Below, one piece after another: positions 48,509-62,300 of a DNA stretch of 64,000 bases. Location of the stretch: assembly GCF_015706575.1 (NCBI RefSeq), contig NW_024037059.1:27104129-27168128 (forward strand), given 5' to 3'. Below the pieces are notes generated by a model. The model did not search any database. It was not told the origin of the DNA and was given only the letters and a program-made list of their open reading frames with translations. Numbering within the stretch: position 1 is the first letter of the stretch; every line of letters begins with the position of its first letter. Source of the DNA: Patiria miniata (Eukaryota > Echinodermata > Asteroidea > Valvatida > Asterinidae). A program made the position numbers and the translations under genes.

Positions 48509-49079
48509 TCTTGCAGTGTACAGGGTGGTGCAAAAAGAAGGAAACCCACTTTTGACAGCAATTTTCACCTACTTGTTGAGCACATTTTAAAATTTTAATT
48601 TAATGGTATTAAATATTGATCTTTAAATATAAGTGACGAAAAAATGATTGCAAATGCATGTCTCTGAGATATTAGAGGACTGACTTGTGATTTACTTGTG
48701 ACTGGGTTTGTGACCGGACTTATGATGTAATCAATTATAACAGTTAGTCCATTTAAAAGTTAATAACATTTCATGCTTGAATTTGCCCTTATTTGCTGAC
48801 AACTTCTTGAAAACAAAAACACACAAAACTTGGCACCATGTCGTTCACTGCAAAGTACCACCTGAGGCTCTTTTCATCCACTAACTCAATGAAAATATAC
48901 AAAATGAGGCCAAGGATTTAAAAACAATCAAATCACAACCCCTTAGGTATGAGAGTTCCAAGATGTTGGCCACATTTTTGCAGCAGAAAACCTCCATGGA
49001 AAAAAAGAGTAATACACACCACAAACTCCAAGCAGAAAAAAAGAATTCGCTTTTTTTCTATCAGTACATTTTCCACTGG

Positions 49080-49365
49080 CATGTTTTATGCCATCAACAA
49101 AAAACTTTTTTTTTCTTTTTTGGACATCTGCAACCCCTGTAAGAGGGGTTTTTTTTGGCACAAACAACTGATCTGCTTTGCGAGCAGACTAGGTACCAGT
49201 CCGTACATTATGGATACTGATTGTGGGACGGGAACCAGCCTAGCCTGTGAGTATGGAATTATTGTCCGGCAACCAATTATTGGAACTTGTATGTAATAAT
49301 ACAATAACTTAACATTGGCCAACTTATTTTGATCGATGTCTCATTCCAAAGTGAAAGACATTTAT
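49080..49365 (+). repeat. Second dispersed fragment related to 46503-46800
   Basis: GGACATCTGCAACCCCTGTA, CTGATCTGCTTTGCGAGCAG, GGGACGGGAACCAGCCTA and CTTAACATTGGCC match the 46.6-kb copy in order and orientation. Confidence 0.6.
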
Positions 49366-50147
49366 ATTGAATTGGGAACACATCTTTAATTGATTACATT
49401 GTTTAAAACAAGAACACTGTGCAATAAATTGACTGTAATTTTCATTTGATACAACATGCCCCAAAAATGGTTGCCACAAACTTCATTGTACATAAGTCTG
49501 ATTGTATAATTGCCTGCGGCAAACACTGTTTGAAATCTGGGTTGGGCCTACACAATAAATCAAATGGAATTAAATATGTTTTCACCAGAATAATACACTA
49601 CTATAACATTGGATAATTTCCCAAAAATGAAATAAACTCAGCAATTCAACATGTTGGCCATAGTACCGGTGTATATATTGGCAACAAAATGAGAACTGAA
49701 GCTTCACTTGAAATTTTCAAGTGAAGCAATCTTCATAGTTAAAACGTTCAGATTTGACGTCAACTGCAACGTCCCGCCCATTTCAATTTCCCGCCCGCCT
49801 TCTTTATTTCAATGATTTTTATTTGGATTTTTTTTCCTGTAAATCATACATTTGCAATATATCTTGCAAATTTGGTCAACACATTGTCTTTATATTAGTT
49901 TCCTACAAAATTGTAGCTATGTAGAAAGGGTGACGGCTCTTTGGGACACAATTTTGTATCAGTAAAAGAGTCAAGAAAATAGAAGAATCCATGTACCGTC
50001 CAAGAAAATCTGCCAGCTTGGGGAAAAAAATAGGTGGGGGGGGGGGCTGCCTCCTTCATTTAAAAAAAGTCTGGATGATAAACCATGTTTTTATATTTAA
50101 AAAAAAACCCACCAATATTAAACTTCAACTTTCACTCCTTACCTCTT

Positions 50148-50304
50148 TTATGCGCTCGGTTGTGCCTTTTTTAGCTTTGCGCAGTGGGAATTGACTTGTT
50201 GAAGCAGTGAGTCAGTCAGGCCGCAGCATTCGTCCCATTTGTTCTTCTCCGGACTGGTCAGACTGTTGAGGTTCTCAGCGTATCGAAGAACAGCCTTCAA
50301 AAAC
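50148..50304 (-). CDS. ERMARD: ERMARD-like terminal exon
   Basis: Acceptor AATGTTCTCCCAG ends at 50305. 157 bp, starting in phase 2 and ending with TAA at 50150-50148. FLKAVLRYAENL and SPEKNKWDE match the human end; the last residues (KLKKAQPSA) are basic. A SINE tail ends about 12 bp upstream of the acceptor. Confidence 0.93.
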
Positions 50305-53300
50305 CTGGGAGAACATTGTAATAATAATAATGTGTATTTATAAAGACCAAGTTTCCACCAGTTTTGGTGCTGAAGGTGCTACATCATTATTACCCTGCTC
50401 GCTGGGCCAATAAAACATTGCAAAGACAATCTCAGCTCCCTGGGGAGTATACAGCTCGATGATGCCATTTCGGCGCAAAGCAGCTAAAATCAACCACACT
50501 AACCATCTCTGCCCTCACAGGTACCCAGTTACTCCGAGGTGGGGAGAAGCAATGAGTGACGAAGTGCCTTGCCCAAAGACACACGCACTGCAAAACCCAG
50601 GCTGGACTCGAACCACAACCTGCAGAATTTACATCCTAATCCAGAGTTAAAAGATTTGTTTGGTTACAAATTTGCGATCGTGCTGTTTAAAACAAAACAA
50701 ACTGCCGGGCGCATACCTATGTTCCCCAATACCGATGTTCCCAATACCGATGTTCCCCGAAATCCTTACCCTATAACCCTAACCCTAACCCTAATCCTAA
50801 TGATCTCGGGGAACATCGGTATTGGGGAACATCGGGTAGACCCCCAAACTGCCATACCTAATTATGGGATCTCTTTGAGTGAAAACATTTCTGTTCTTGT
50901 TAAGGCCATAGCACCACACACACATACATAAAGTAATTAGTACTATTAATGCCTATGACCGAGAAACAACATGGTGACGCCAAAGTATGTACCAAAATAA
51001 TTAATAATTCTCAGTACCCGTAATGCCATGGTGATGTCCAGCACACCCAACACAAATAAGTTCTTGCGTAATTCCCTGATGCACATATTAATTACACCTA
51101 GATTATTCAAGCTACATTTAACTACCACTCCGTCTGACGTCATTTGCAACATCAATAATGATGGCATGCAAAGGTTAACACTCAGACAAAAAAAAAAAAA
51201 AAAAATCCTTTCAGGATTGTTAATTCTTTTTTAGGGCAGCACTTAAGTTCACTTATTGACAAGGATCCTGTTTACGCAGGACACAACTGCAAAATCAATA
51301 ATAATACAAAGAAATGTATAATTTGAAGCTCATGGTACGTAAAAGAAAGACAGGCAGTTAACTTAGGGAGATTTCCTTTCTTTAAAAAAATACCTGACTG
51401 AATTAGGTGCAAGCCTGTGAAGTATCAATAAAAGCCAGCCCGAAACAGCAGCCAATTTCACGAAACGGTGCGTACATGTAACTTACGTCATGCGTAGGAC
51501 TTACGCAACATATTTATTGCACAGCTGCGCAATAAACTTACGATCGATTTAACAAAACTTGGCGTAGCTGCGCAATGTTTAAAAAGATCTAAACATCTTG
51601 GACAAGGATAGTGACAGCATTCACAACGACTGTTTGTGTATGATTTTGTTAAAAACAGTCATTGAATCACCTCCATCCACCATTCTGAAAATGTTTTTGT
51701 GCGACTTTCTTTGGAACCGTGCGACAACTCTAACAATTCTAAAATAGCAAATCTTATACTTCAAGCACAAAGCTGTGAGTGTCTTGTATCAACCTTGATA
51801 AGTTGTGCTGGTAAAAAAGGGTCATTTTCAGTCGCTACTCCACAACATACGCCACCTGCCGGTAAAATGATTGCGCAGGTTACGCCATAATTTGTTGCGC
51901 AAGTCCCACAAGGGCGGATCTAGAACACAATTTGGGAGGGGGGGGGGGCCAAAAAAAAATTGGTCTCCCAAAAATTGGTTTAAAAAAATTACGGCATGAG
52001 GTTTGGGGCCCGCTCAAGGGGCCCAAACATTTTTTGGATTCTAGATGTTCAGTGGTGCGATCTGAGGCAATTTCTGGCCACTTTAACCAATTTTTTTTAG
52101 GAAAAGATGGTGGTGTATGCAGTGCCTGCCTTTATTGCGACGTCACTTCAAAAAATTTAAAAAATTGGGGTTCATTTGGGGGGGGGGGGGGCAGGCCCCC
52201 TGTTGGCCCCCCCCCCCCTTGGATCCGCCCTTGAAGTCGCAGACTTACGTAGTATGAAACGTTTGTGACATTGTCATACCTGTAATGTTGTGCAGCGTGA
52301 AATGTTGCATAAATTGCACAATAAATTGTGCCGCAAGTGGACTTATGCCATTGCGTCAATTTTCGTGAAATGGCCTGCAGTTCTTGCATTTTGTTTTCTA
52401 ACTTGATCAGCACAAAGTGCCAGTTACAAAGCTTCATGGTGGATTTGGAAATAGAATGTACCTTTTCATGTCAATTCTGGGAGGACTATGACAGGCAATT
52501 CTAAAAAAAAAAATTTAAAAAAACATAAGGAAAATCAATAAAAGGTTGAGGGAAGAATCATGATAGCGTAACTTACTTGAGAAGAAATTCAGCTTCCTTA
52601 GAAGCACAGCACGAGATGCTGTAAAGATTTCTGAGTTGACAGAGCAGTATCAGCGCGACCAGCCTCAGGCCACAGGACACTCTGGGTATGCTGCAATTAA
52701 CCAGACAATAACTCCATCAATCCAAGAATTGGGCAAGACATTCAAAAAGTATGACCTCAACTTGACTGTCAAATGAACTAGCTGTGGAGGGACATCCCGA
52801 CATTAGTGCTTATTCAAGCACAAAAAAAGGCTTTTAGCATTTGTATTAAAGTGTATTACATTGTCTATACTCCTCCATAAAATCAATAAAACCATTGAGT
52901 GCTTGGGCGGTTTGAGGCGGTATGAGGAGTTACAGGCAGGGAGGTATGGGACAGTATGAGGGCTAATGGGTTAATGTCATAACCTCCCATCAGGGCGGAG
53001 ATTGGTGAATATGAAAAAAATCCATGAAATTATCGATACTGAGGACCCTAGTGCAGTGTAGGGTCTGTTGTTTGTGTCTGTATCTGACTATATTTACTTG
53101 CTTCTTAGTTTGGTTTGCTCCCCTTTTTTTTATTACGAGCTTTTGTTTACTCAGTGTTTCTGTCTCTCGTTATATAGTTTTTCCTGGTAATTTAGATTTT
53201 TGTTACCACATTTCTGCCTTTTTCTTGTTTCTAATGGCTTGTTGTTCAGTGTTGCATTAAACATTGTTTTTTTTATACATTTTGTGCTTAGTTTTTATGC

Positions 53301-56300
53301 ATTTTACTTGTTTGGTTTGGTGTTTTGGCTTTTTAAAGTTTTTGGTTGGAATTGTTTTCTTTTGGCATAGTAACTTGCATTCTAGTTTCGTTTGCTTCCG
53401 TGTTTTAGTACTTGTCACTGTATAGCACTTTAAGTTACTTTCTAATTTCCATCTTAGTATTTTCATCGCCTATAGGTTTTAGAGTTTTTATTGTGAGGCG
53501 CTTTGAGGTATTTTTACATAAAGCGCCATATAAATGCCTTTATTATTATTATTATTATTAAAGACAGCCCTTAGAATACCCACTTATTTTGTTCTACGTA
53601 GAGGTAAAAACACCTTTGAATAAAACCTCAGGAATTCCAGATTTCAAAAGGGATTCTTTACAAATCCTGAAATCAGGAAAAATCCTGACAAAATAATCCT
53701 GAAATCAGAAAAAAAATCCCGACAAATTTCACCCCTCCACCCATACATTGATTGGCCAGAATGCATCATCATGTCGTATTTTTGAAAAAAAATTGCTCAA
53801 GTTTCCAAGCCAAGCAATTTTTTTTTGCTTTACCATGCTGAATGTATGCACACAGTGTGAAAAGGCCCTTAATAAGACCCTGTCTCAATTCATATCCGGG
53901 CCGAGTTCTGGACAAGAAGCGGGCAGAATCATTCACCTTGTCCAGAAGAAGCTCCGCATCTGTCCTGGACATGTTCCAGGGAAATTTTCATTAGCAACTG
54001 CTTGACACTGTCACTAATACTGATATCTTCATTGTGAGAAGGTTACAGGGAAGTTGTTCAGAATCCTGCAACCTTTACCCGATAAAATGTCCACAACTTG
54101 TTCAGAACTCAGTCCGGATATGAATTGAGAAGGGCCCTAGGAGGTTGGCCGGGGAATGACAAGATTGTTCACAAAGGCTAAGATATCATAAAAAAAACCA
54201 AAAAATGCTTCGTGTTTAGGTCCCTGGAATGGGTCCATCCAAAAGCAAGGATTACATTGTTAAGTTCATGGAAAAATGTGATTCACAAAAAAAGTAAAAT
54301 TGATTTGTGTACATCACCTACAATCATTCTCAAAATGGCGGAGTACCCTTCAAGTAAATTTACCAGAGGTTCAAAATTATCATAAAGCTGATTATCAAGA
54401 GTCTTGCATATAATTTGTGATCTGCAAAAAAAGCTTTTAGCCTATATTCCCTTCGTCCATGTTCTCAGCATTGTTCACATCAATTGAGATTACAATTTGG
54501 CAGTAAACTTGATACTCTTAAAGAACGCAACTACTAAAAAATTGATGAAAATCCACAGAAAAAGAGTACAAAGAGAATAAAACCTTCCAAATGAGTGATG
54601 CATACAAATGCATTTCGGGGTTAGATTCTATCTGGGGACACAACCTGCAGTGCAGGAGTTTAAACATGACACATTTAATTGATTGGTTGCATTCGACTGC
54701 ACGGTTGACTCGTCCTACTCAGAGCACAGCAAGGCCACGCCTGAAGAGGCTACGGCTTCCCAAGCCAATGGAAGCACCTAAGCCACTTCTCATTAACGTG
54801 TGTGTTAATTGACAGCCGTAGCCAAGTACTTTGGACATGGCCTGAGGTCCCTGGACTCCCTGAATAATCAAATTGCTGCAAAGAGCGGGTGAAACATCGC
54901 CGGTTAAAGACAGACCCAAGACATCCAAATGAGAGGCCTGGAGAGGGAGGTGAAAAACAGTAGGAGGTCGATGTGTCTGGTAATTGGAAGTACAAAGTGT
55001 GCCCAAAAAAAGTGCAACATTCAAAAAACAAATAATTAAAACTGTATAATATTTTTTCTTTTGACTATTTCCCAATCCATTCCTTTTTACCCCATTCCAT
55101 TGAGGTCCCTATATCCAGAAATACAATCATTTAAGTGAAAGGGTGTCAATCTTACTTGGTAGTCTCACCTGGACATGCTGAATCTGGGTTAAGCATTGAA
55201 GTTGGTGACATCACAGGTGAGAGTGGGCGAAGTTAAATTTACACCCTTTCACTTAATTGATTGTATTTCTGGATCTAGGGACCCAAATGAAATGGGGTAA
55301 AAAAAAAAAAGAGTGGATTGAAATATAGTCAAGCTTTTATCATTTCGTTAAAAAAAATTTAAACAGTTTGAATTATTTGTTTTCTAAATGCTGCACTTTT
55401 TTGGCACACTCGGTATTCTGATGAGATGGAAATAGGACAGGGGATATAGTGATACAGGACACTGGACAAATATAGTTTTTTGAATCAGCCTCAATGATTG
55501 GCCGATCCATTCAGCCCCACCCCACAGCATTTTGACCAATCACAACCGTGATTAGTGTTTGAAATGCGTGCACATTAGCCTGGCATGCTTTCACGTGCCT
55601 ATAACGTGCGTGATTGGAACAAGCAGTGTTGGTTTTGGAGAGGCACATGTGTTGATGCCCGTGTGCACAAGGGGCGGAGCCTAATGGAGGGGTCTATAAT
55701 ATACCAATTACAGGCCTCACAGTGCCCCTCTTCTTCAACAGAAAGGCTTTTAAATAGGTTTTGAAAATCAAAATATACGTTTATAAACGTTTCTAAGTTC
55801 AGATAAGCATTTATAAGTTTTTATGGTGCAAAATCGTGCACTTTTCAGAAAGAGAATGCAGAAATATAGCAAATTGCTTACCACAACTTCTCCACACTAA
55901 ATAGTTACCTTAACGCAGCTCTGAAACACTTGTCAAAGAATCTCAGAGAGGTATACATGTATATTGACAATGTGGTTATTTTGGCAATTTAAATAAAACT
56001 GTGGGTCAAAAGGGTTTTTTAAAGCTCTGGCAGGAGCTTCTACATGCCACTTGGTGGTCGGTCGGTCTTTCCCCGGAAAATTGACCAAAAGTTTTTAAGT
56101 TTCCCATAAAATATACCTACAAAATTTTAATTTTCAAAACAAGCAAACAAAATAAATTTAATACTTAACAAAAATAACAATTGGACAGCTGTTTATGCAA
56201 AGTTTGTAAATGGAGGACAAATATGTGCAGTAATGTTATAGTCACGTGGTATTTATCACAAATCGCTATCTATCTAGGTATAAATCTAAAGTTTGGTGTT

Positions 56301-59300
56301 CCATATGTGCCATTGGTGTCGCATTTTTGGGCATCACATTTTTAAGCTCCGACTATCATTTTGATAATTTCATGCAAGACTTTCATGCAGGATGGCCAGA
56401 GCTTATTGTACACTCGCAGTTGTTTACATTTTCTTTTATAAATGTTCAAATGTATGGCAGAATGAAAATAGGTCTTTATAGGTTTTATGCATTGTACAGG
56501 TTTTGCTGTGAGGCCTGCAATTATGATTGTGACGTGATGCGGGGACGTTCAGCAAGTGTTCAATTAAGATCCCACCTGATCAGGCCTGCTTCGCTCATTA
56601 ACAGATGTGTGGTCAAGCTTCTTTCTACTATTGATCTTTAATTTTTGTCGTTGTTTTTTGAGGGGGTTATGGAACACTATGAAAAGATGCCACCAAATAA
56701 TTCAAGGACTTCTTTTCATTTTGTAAGTTTTTCATATGCATGAGAAAGGGCACACTCATGAGCTTTTCATTTAAGATGTAGGTAAACCACTTAGCTTGAC
56801 ATCCATTATTCAGATGAATTAAATATTTGTGAAATTGGTGAAATCACTGAATTTTGTAAATATATATTTTGAGGGCCGTTTCAGACTAATTATATTACGT
56901 TTAGTTAAACAACAATTATTAAACAGTCCCAAGAACAAAATCTGCTGAGAAAAAACTCCTATTCTATTGACCGGCTGGTGGAAATCAAACATACCTTAAT
57001 TATCCCTCAAAACTAACACCTCTTGAAATAATTCAGATGTGATTTCTACTCACAAAATATCTATCAAAGTGGGACAGCAACAATGTAACTGCCAGAGAAT
57101 GCGAGTTACGCAAATTGTTTTGCTTCTTTAAACTTTTATCTCTCTTTGCCTGAAAGGTAAACGACTTAGTTTTACAGTGAACTGGGGGCCATGTGCACAT
57201 AATTTCTCTAGCAATTTAAGGATATATATATCTTCAAGCGTCCTTACACTCTGAAATTGAGGAACAAAATTGGCAGATTTACGGGTTGCAAATTTTTATG
57301 TTGCATTGACGTCACTCTAACCTGAAAACACATTTATTGACTTTGTCTTCTTACTCTTGGAATCCTAACACTGCCTGGTATGCACGTTCTATTAAAGCTT
57401 TCGTGCAAAAATGAAATCATACTTCACCGTTTTTTGGACGGAATACACTTGGACGAGATCAGCGCATTCTGGTCTCTACCTTCACAGGTACCCATTTATA
57501 CTCCTGGGTGGAGAGAGGCAAGTGTAGTATAACGTCTTGCCTAAGAACACAAGCACCATGTTACCCATCAGGGTTCAAACCCACCTACCACAGCACGTGA
57601 GTCGAGCACCATACCCATTGGACCAGAGCACTCCACAGCACCAGTGAATTGACCTTGGCATCCCCCTTCAAGACTCCCCTGACCACGACCATGTGCTGTG
57701 TAGTTTGGGGGGGGGGGGGTTATCACCGTATCACTCTAGTCTGGGGACGCTGTTCAAACCTGTTTGTTACACACACATTATAATATACCCACCCACTCTT
57801 GTTTTACTATATTCCCAAAGACAATGCTTTGTGTTTCCCTTTGTCCCTGTAATATAACACTTTCCCATAGACTAAGCACACAAACCTACTACAGAGGACC
57901 GTTTTGAACAAAAGACCCAACTCCCGAGGACTGAAAGGATCTGTTGTTCTCCCTTTGTGTGTCTGTCCTCGGGGGTTATGTAGAGTACATGTTTACAAGT
58001 ACTCTTTACTCCTATTCTACCAACACACTGTTGCTTTTTAAACTTTTTTTGCAAACATCAAAAAAAAATTCCAAGTTATTACAAATACCTTACTTGATGA
58101 CTGTAAGTGAACAATATTTTCAAGCATTCTGTAAAATCATGACACCTGGTGTGCCATCCTTTTAAAGAAAAGTGGAATTTGTGCATCAATTTTCAATGAT
58201 GGTCGGCCAAACTAACTTTTTTTAAAATACTGCCCCCAATTTACCAAAGTTAGTACATAATTTGTTTGCAACCATTTACACATCTGTAAACGGGTGCAAG
58301 CCAGCTAGTCTGGTTCCCTGACTTGAAAATCCCCAATATCTATAAATTGCTCTGTTTCATCTGAAGTAGGGTCAAGGAACCAGACTACAAGAAGAGCATT
58401 TTTTTTTCTTGGGTTTTCCAGCATCTATGAACACAAAACTTTAATCAGGTTAGTCTAACAATATTCGCTATGAAATACTAACCCCCAAATCCATCCATTT
58501 CTGAAAATTACAGCAAAAGCAAATGTTGTATATCACTTTTAAGTGAAAAGGGTGATAGACAGGCAATATCTTATTGTCCTTTGCATCTCCCACCCTCAGT
58601 TTTATAGGGGATTTCCCCCCCTCCCCCCCCCCCCCCACTCGATCCTCCCATTTCCCCAAGGATCATTGTCCATAATCTAAAATATTAACAAAATTAATAA
58701 CCAACAGTCAAAGAATTTTCTGAAATTGGGGTGGACTCCATGTCTCTGCAGAGGGGATTAAAAAATGAGAGGGGCAAATTGAAAACTTCTGAAGAGCCCC
58801 TAGTGGGAAATTTATGACAATGGACAGGAAAGCCTTTATGTTTTTAACATTAATATTCCAATAAATTTTCATAAATGCTCGAGGGTCCTATCCATAAGCC
58901 CACGTTTTACTGCACGTGGATCTGTAATTAACATCAAGGTAAAATGGTGAATCACCCCATTAAAATTCTTTCAGGGGAGCCAGATCAAATTCACAAAAAA
59001 ACCTTGAAGACTCCTTCATCATTCCCCAGGGTCATGTTAACTCTTCTTCCTAAGGAACTGCCTAGACATGTCATTTGAGACAGCCCAATTCTTTTTGTAT
59101 AATCTTATCCTGGCCAAGTCATAAATTGATTTGTCGGTAACTTGACTCTCTGAACTCGAGGATGCACACTCCACAGTCCTGCTGCAGTAGGAATGCCTGA
59201 TATTTGATCACTCCTTGTTTAGAATGGTATATATTTTGAATTTTTGAAAGGAATATGAGAGGGAACATTATTGGGGGGAGTTAAAAGGGGTATAAGCGCT

Positions 59301-62300
59301 TCAGCAGAAGTCATGGACAGGACAGGATGGAAATTCTGCCCGGAACTAACTTGTAGAGACACAACTTTACATGAATTAGCAATGCACTCCATAAGAATAA
59401 GTTTCCGGTTGCGCCATGAAACAAATCTCTTTTTGGGGGGCTGTGAGGTTCCGTTACATGGTCCGACCGTAAACTTACTCATAATTCTCTCTTCAACATG
59501 CAAACCTTCAAATCTTAATGCACTCAATGCAAACTTCTTTCACTCTAATGGACCTGTGAACTAATATTTTTTCTGGGGGATTGGGGTGGGGGACAAGAAT
59601 ACAGTGGTGCACCAACCAGGTGGCTGACCACCCTTGCAATTTTTTTTTTAAAATATGGGGGCATGATCTAACTTAATGGTAGGGGCACTTTCTTTCCCCC
59701 TTTTTTTTACGAATCAGTTGAAGGAAACGGGATGATTAGACTACAAAAACAATGTAACAACAGTTGTCTCTGCTCCTTCTCTGGTTTAATTTTGTTTTAC
59801 TGGATCCGCTGGTGGACACTTTGTAATTTTTTTTTTTTTTTCAAATGGATCCAAAAGTGGGGAGAGATCAAACCTGATGATTTCCACAAATGGAGGGGGG
59901 AGGTGGTGCCCTATCACACACAAAAAACAAGACAAACCAATTTTACCCCACTGCAATGTACATTTTTCAATAAAACTGTTTTGTTTTTGTTTTTGTAAGG
60001 TGACTTTTTCATTGGGAGACGTAACCAAAAAACAGGATTTATTGGGTAATACAAAAGTATAAAACTGTGTGTTTTTGTGTGAGCTGTCACTGATTGTCGT
60101 TTACTGATTTTTTTTAACTTCTATACTTTTATAGTGTTTTTATCCACCACCCCCCCCCCAAAAAAGGAACACAGTGTGAGACTGTATATAGATCTTTCTT
60201 TTGTTTGTAAACACTTAGCACTATTTGTATGGTCGGCCTTCAGTTTATACACAAAATTCCCACCCTGGTTGGCAACAATATTTGTCCAAAAAACATTCAC
60301 TACCTCTGCCCATCAGACGGAGGAAACTTGTCTTCATGTTTGGCAGTTGAATTTTGGTCGAGCAGAGAATTCACAATTAATACAAATCATGGCACGGTAC
60401 CTTGAAAACTTTGTGATTTATTGTTTTGTTTTGGACCAAGCCTGCAATAGTTGGCCGACCACGGATTGGCAAAAAAAGTTAAGCTGTGACATGGCAATGA
60501 AAGGTTTAACAGACTCTATGCATGAACACTAGATGGTGATATGTGACCATTCATGAAACCTTTGTAGGGAAGGGGGGGGGGGGATTGTGTAGGCCCGTTG
60601 GTTCGCATGTGTATGGCAGGAAGTACACACAACTCAATTTATTAAAATGTACACAATCCCTGTCGTCTTCATACAGCAGCTATAGACAAATCCTGCGGCA
60701 GCCAGTTTCTGCAGTGGCGCAAGGCTCGTGCGAGTTGTGCTCAGGTAGAACACACGCACACCAGACTCCTTCGACCAATAGGAACACCAAAATGCACGTG
60801 CGCCTCGTCTTTAAGAACACAGGCAGCATGCGAGTGAGCCTGACACCACTGCAGTAAAAGCTTCTAATTCTGGTCGCCGGATTCCACTATATGTTCATGA
60901 GTCCTATATAACTCTGTCTGTGAAACCACGAAGGGGGTAATTCTGCAAAGAGTCCAGAGGCAGACAGCACATTTTTAAAAAAACTGAAGCGGTTTTTTAG
61001 AGGACACAGGTTCAACTCCCACTTTATTCAATATCCTTAGTCCCAAAAAATGCAATTTACCTAAAATGCTAATAATCAAGCGTTTCTCACCAGTTGAGCA
61101 GCCTTGTGTAGTTGGCTCGCTGTCGTGACCTGAGTTCCTTGGCTTTGTATTGTTGGTACCGCAATTCGGCCATGTCCTTCACATTACGGCAAGACGCTAA
61201 ACACTGGGCAGTGATTCGTCGCAGTAAGGATACGACTTCAAGTTCTCTTCGGGGCCTGAGGTGACGAATAATAAACGGATGATAAAAAACTCGCTTTGAC
61301 ATTTTAACCCTAACCCTCCTCAATCCTCCAAAATCCTCCTTGTGGTTTTAAAGGATTTTGGAGGATTGAGGCTGAATGGTATTTTTCAGAAAAGGATTTT
61401 GGAGGATTGAGGCTGAATGGTATTTTTTCAAAAAAGGATTTTGGAGGATTGAGGCTGAATGGTATTTTGAGGCAGGACTGTCTGACGATGTTGAAGGATT
61501 GAGGGGCTGGGTACCCTTCATTTGAACATAAGTGCAACATTTTTGGATAAGGAGGATTTTGGAGGATTGAGGATGAATGCATTTTAAGGCAGGACTGTCT
61601 GAAAATTTTGAAGAATTTAGGCACTGTTGTAAAATTTTGGAGGATTTTGGAGGATTGAGGATGGTTCCTAGCAAAAAGGCCTAGGGGGTTAGGGTTAACT
61701 CAAGACCCCAAAACTGGGATAAATACATATTCAAGTAATCAGGACCCAATCGTAGCAACGTGGATATTTTTGTTTAAATTGTGTTGCTCAAGACTGAGTA
61801 AGTTTACTACAGCCTGATTCTGTTTTGCCAGTTTTCCTGCAATCAAAGTTTCGGTCTTTTCCCCACGTGTATACCTCACATGCTCTTCTAAATTGTATTC
61901 TTTACAAAAATAATGATAAACGTTTGTAATATTTAAACAATTCTGGCTGCTCATTCGATGATGTTAATTAACCCTAAGGGTCGCTACAAAACAAATGTGA
62001 AATCTCTTGGGTACTTCTGAATGAGACTTAAAAATTACCTGAACAAAGTTTTTCCTATTGATTCAGACACACAGATGACTAGAGGCTCGAGTTCAGCAAA
62101 AGGCATCATTACACTGGAATTGAAATCAAAATAAAATGAAATCATTTGCATCTCTTCAAAACATACATTCTTTACTATAAGGAAGAAAATAGCAAAGAAT
62201 TTTGCTTGAAATTTCTTGATTGAAATTTCTTTATATAATAACATGTTGAAATTTCTTTATATAAATGCATGCAAGAATAAATTCAATTTCCATTAGTAAT

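Noticed and set aside
48516-48900. Mariner-type end CAGGGTGGTGCAAAAAG
   Set aside because: No inverted partner or TA duplication was found within the next kilobase or so.
60134-60532. 132-residue plus frame
   Set aside because: Starts in a poly-C/poly-A tract, lacks any motif and sits in the ERMARD intron.
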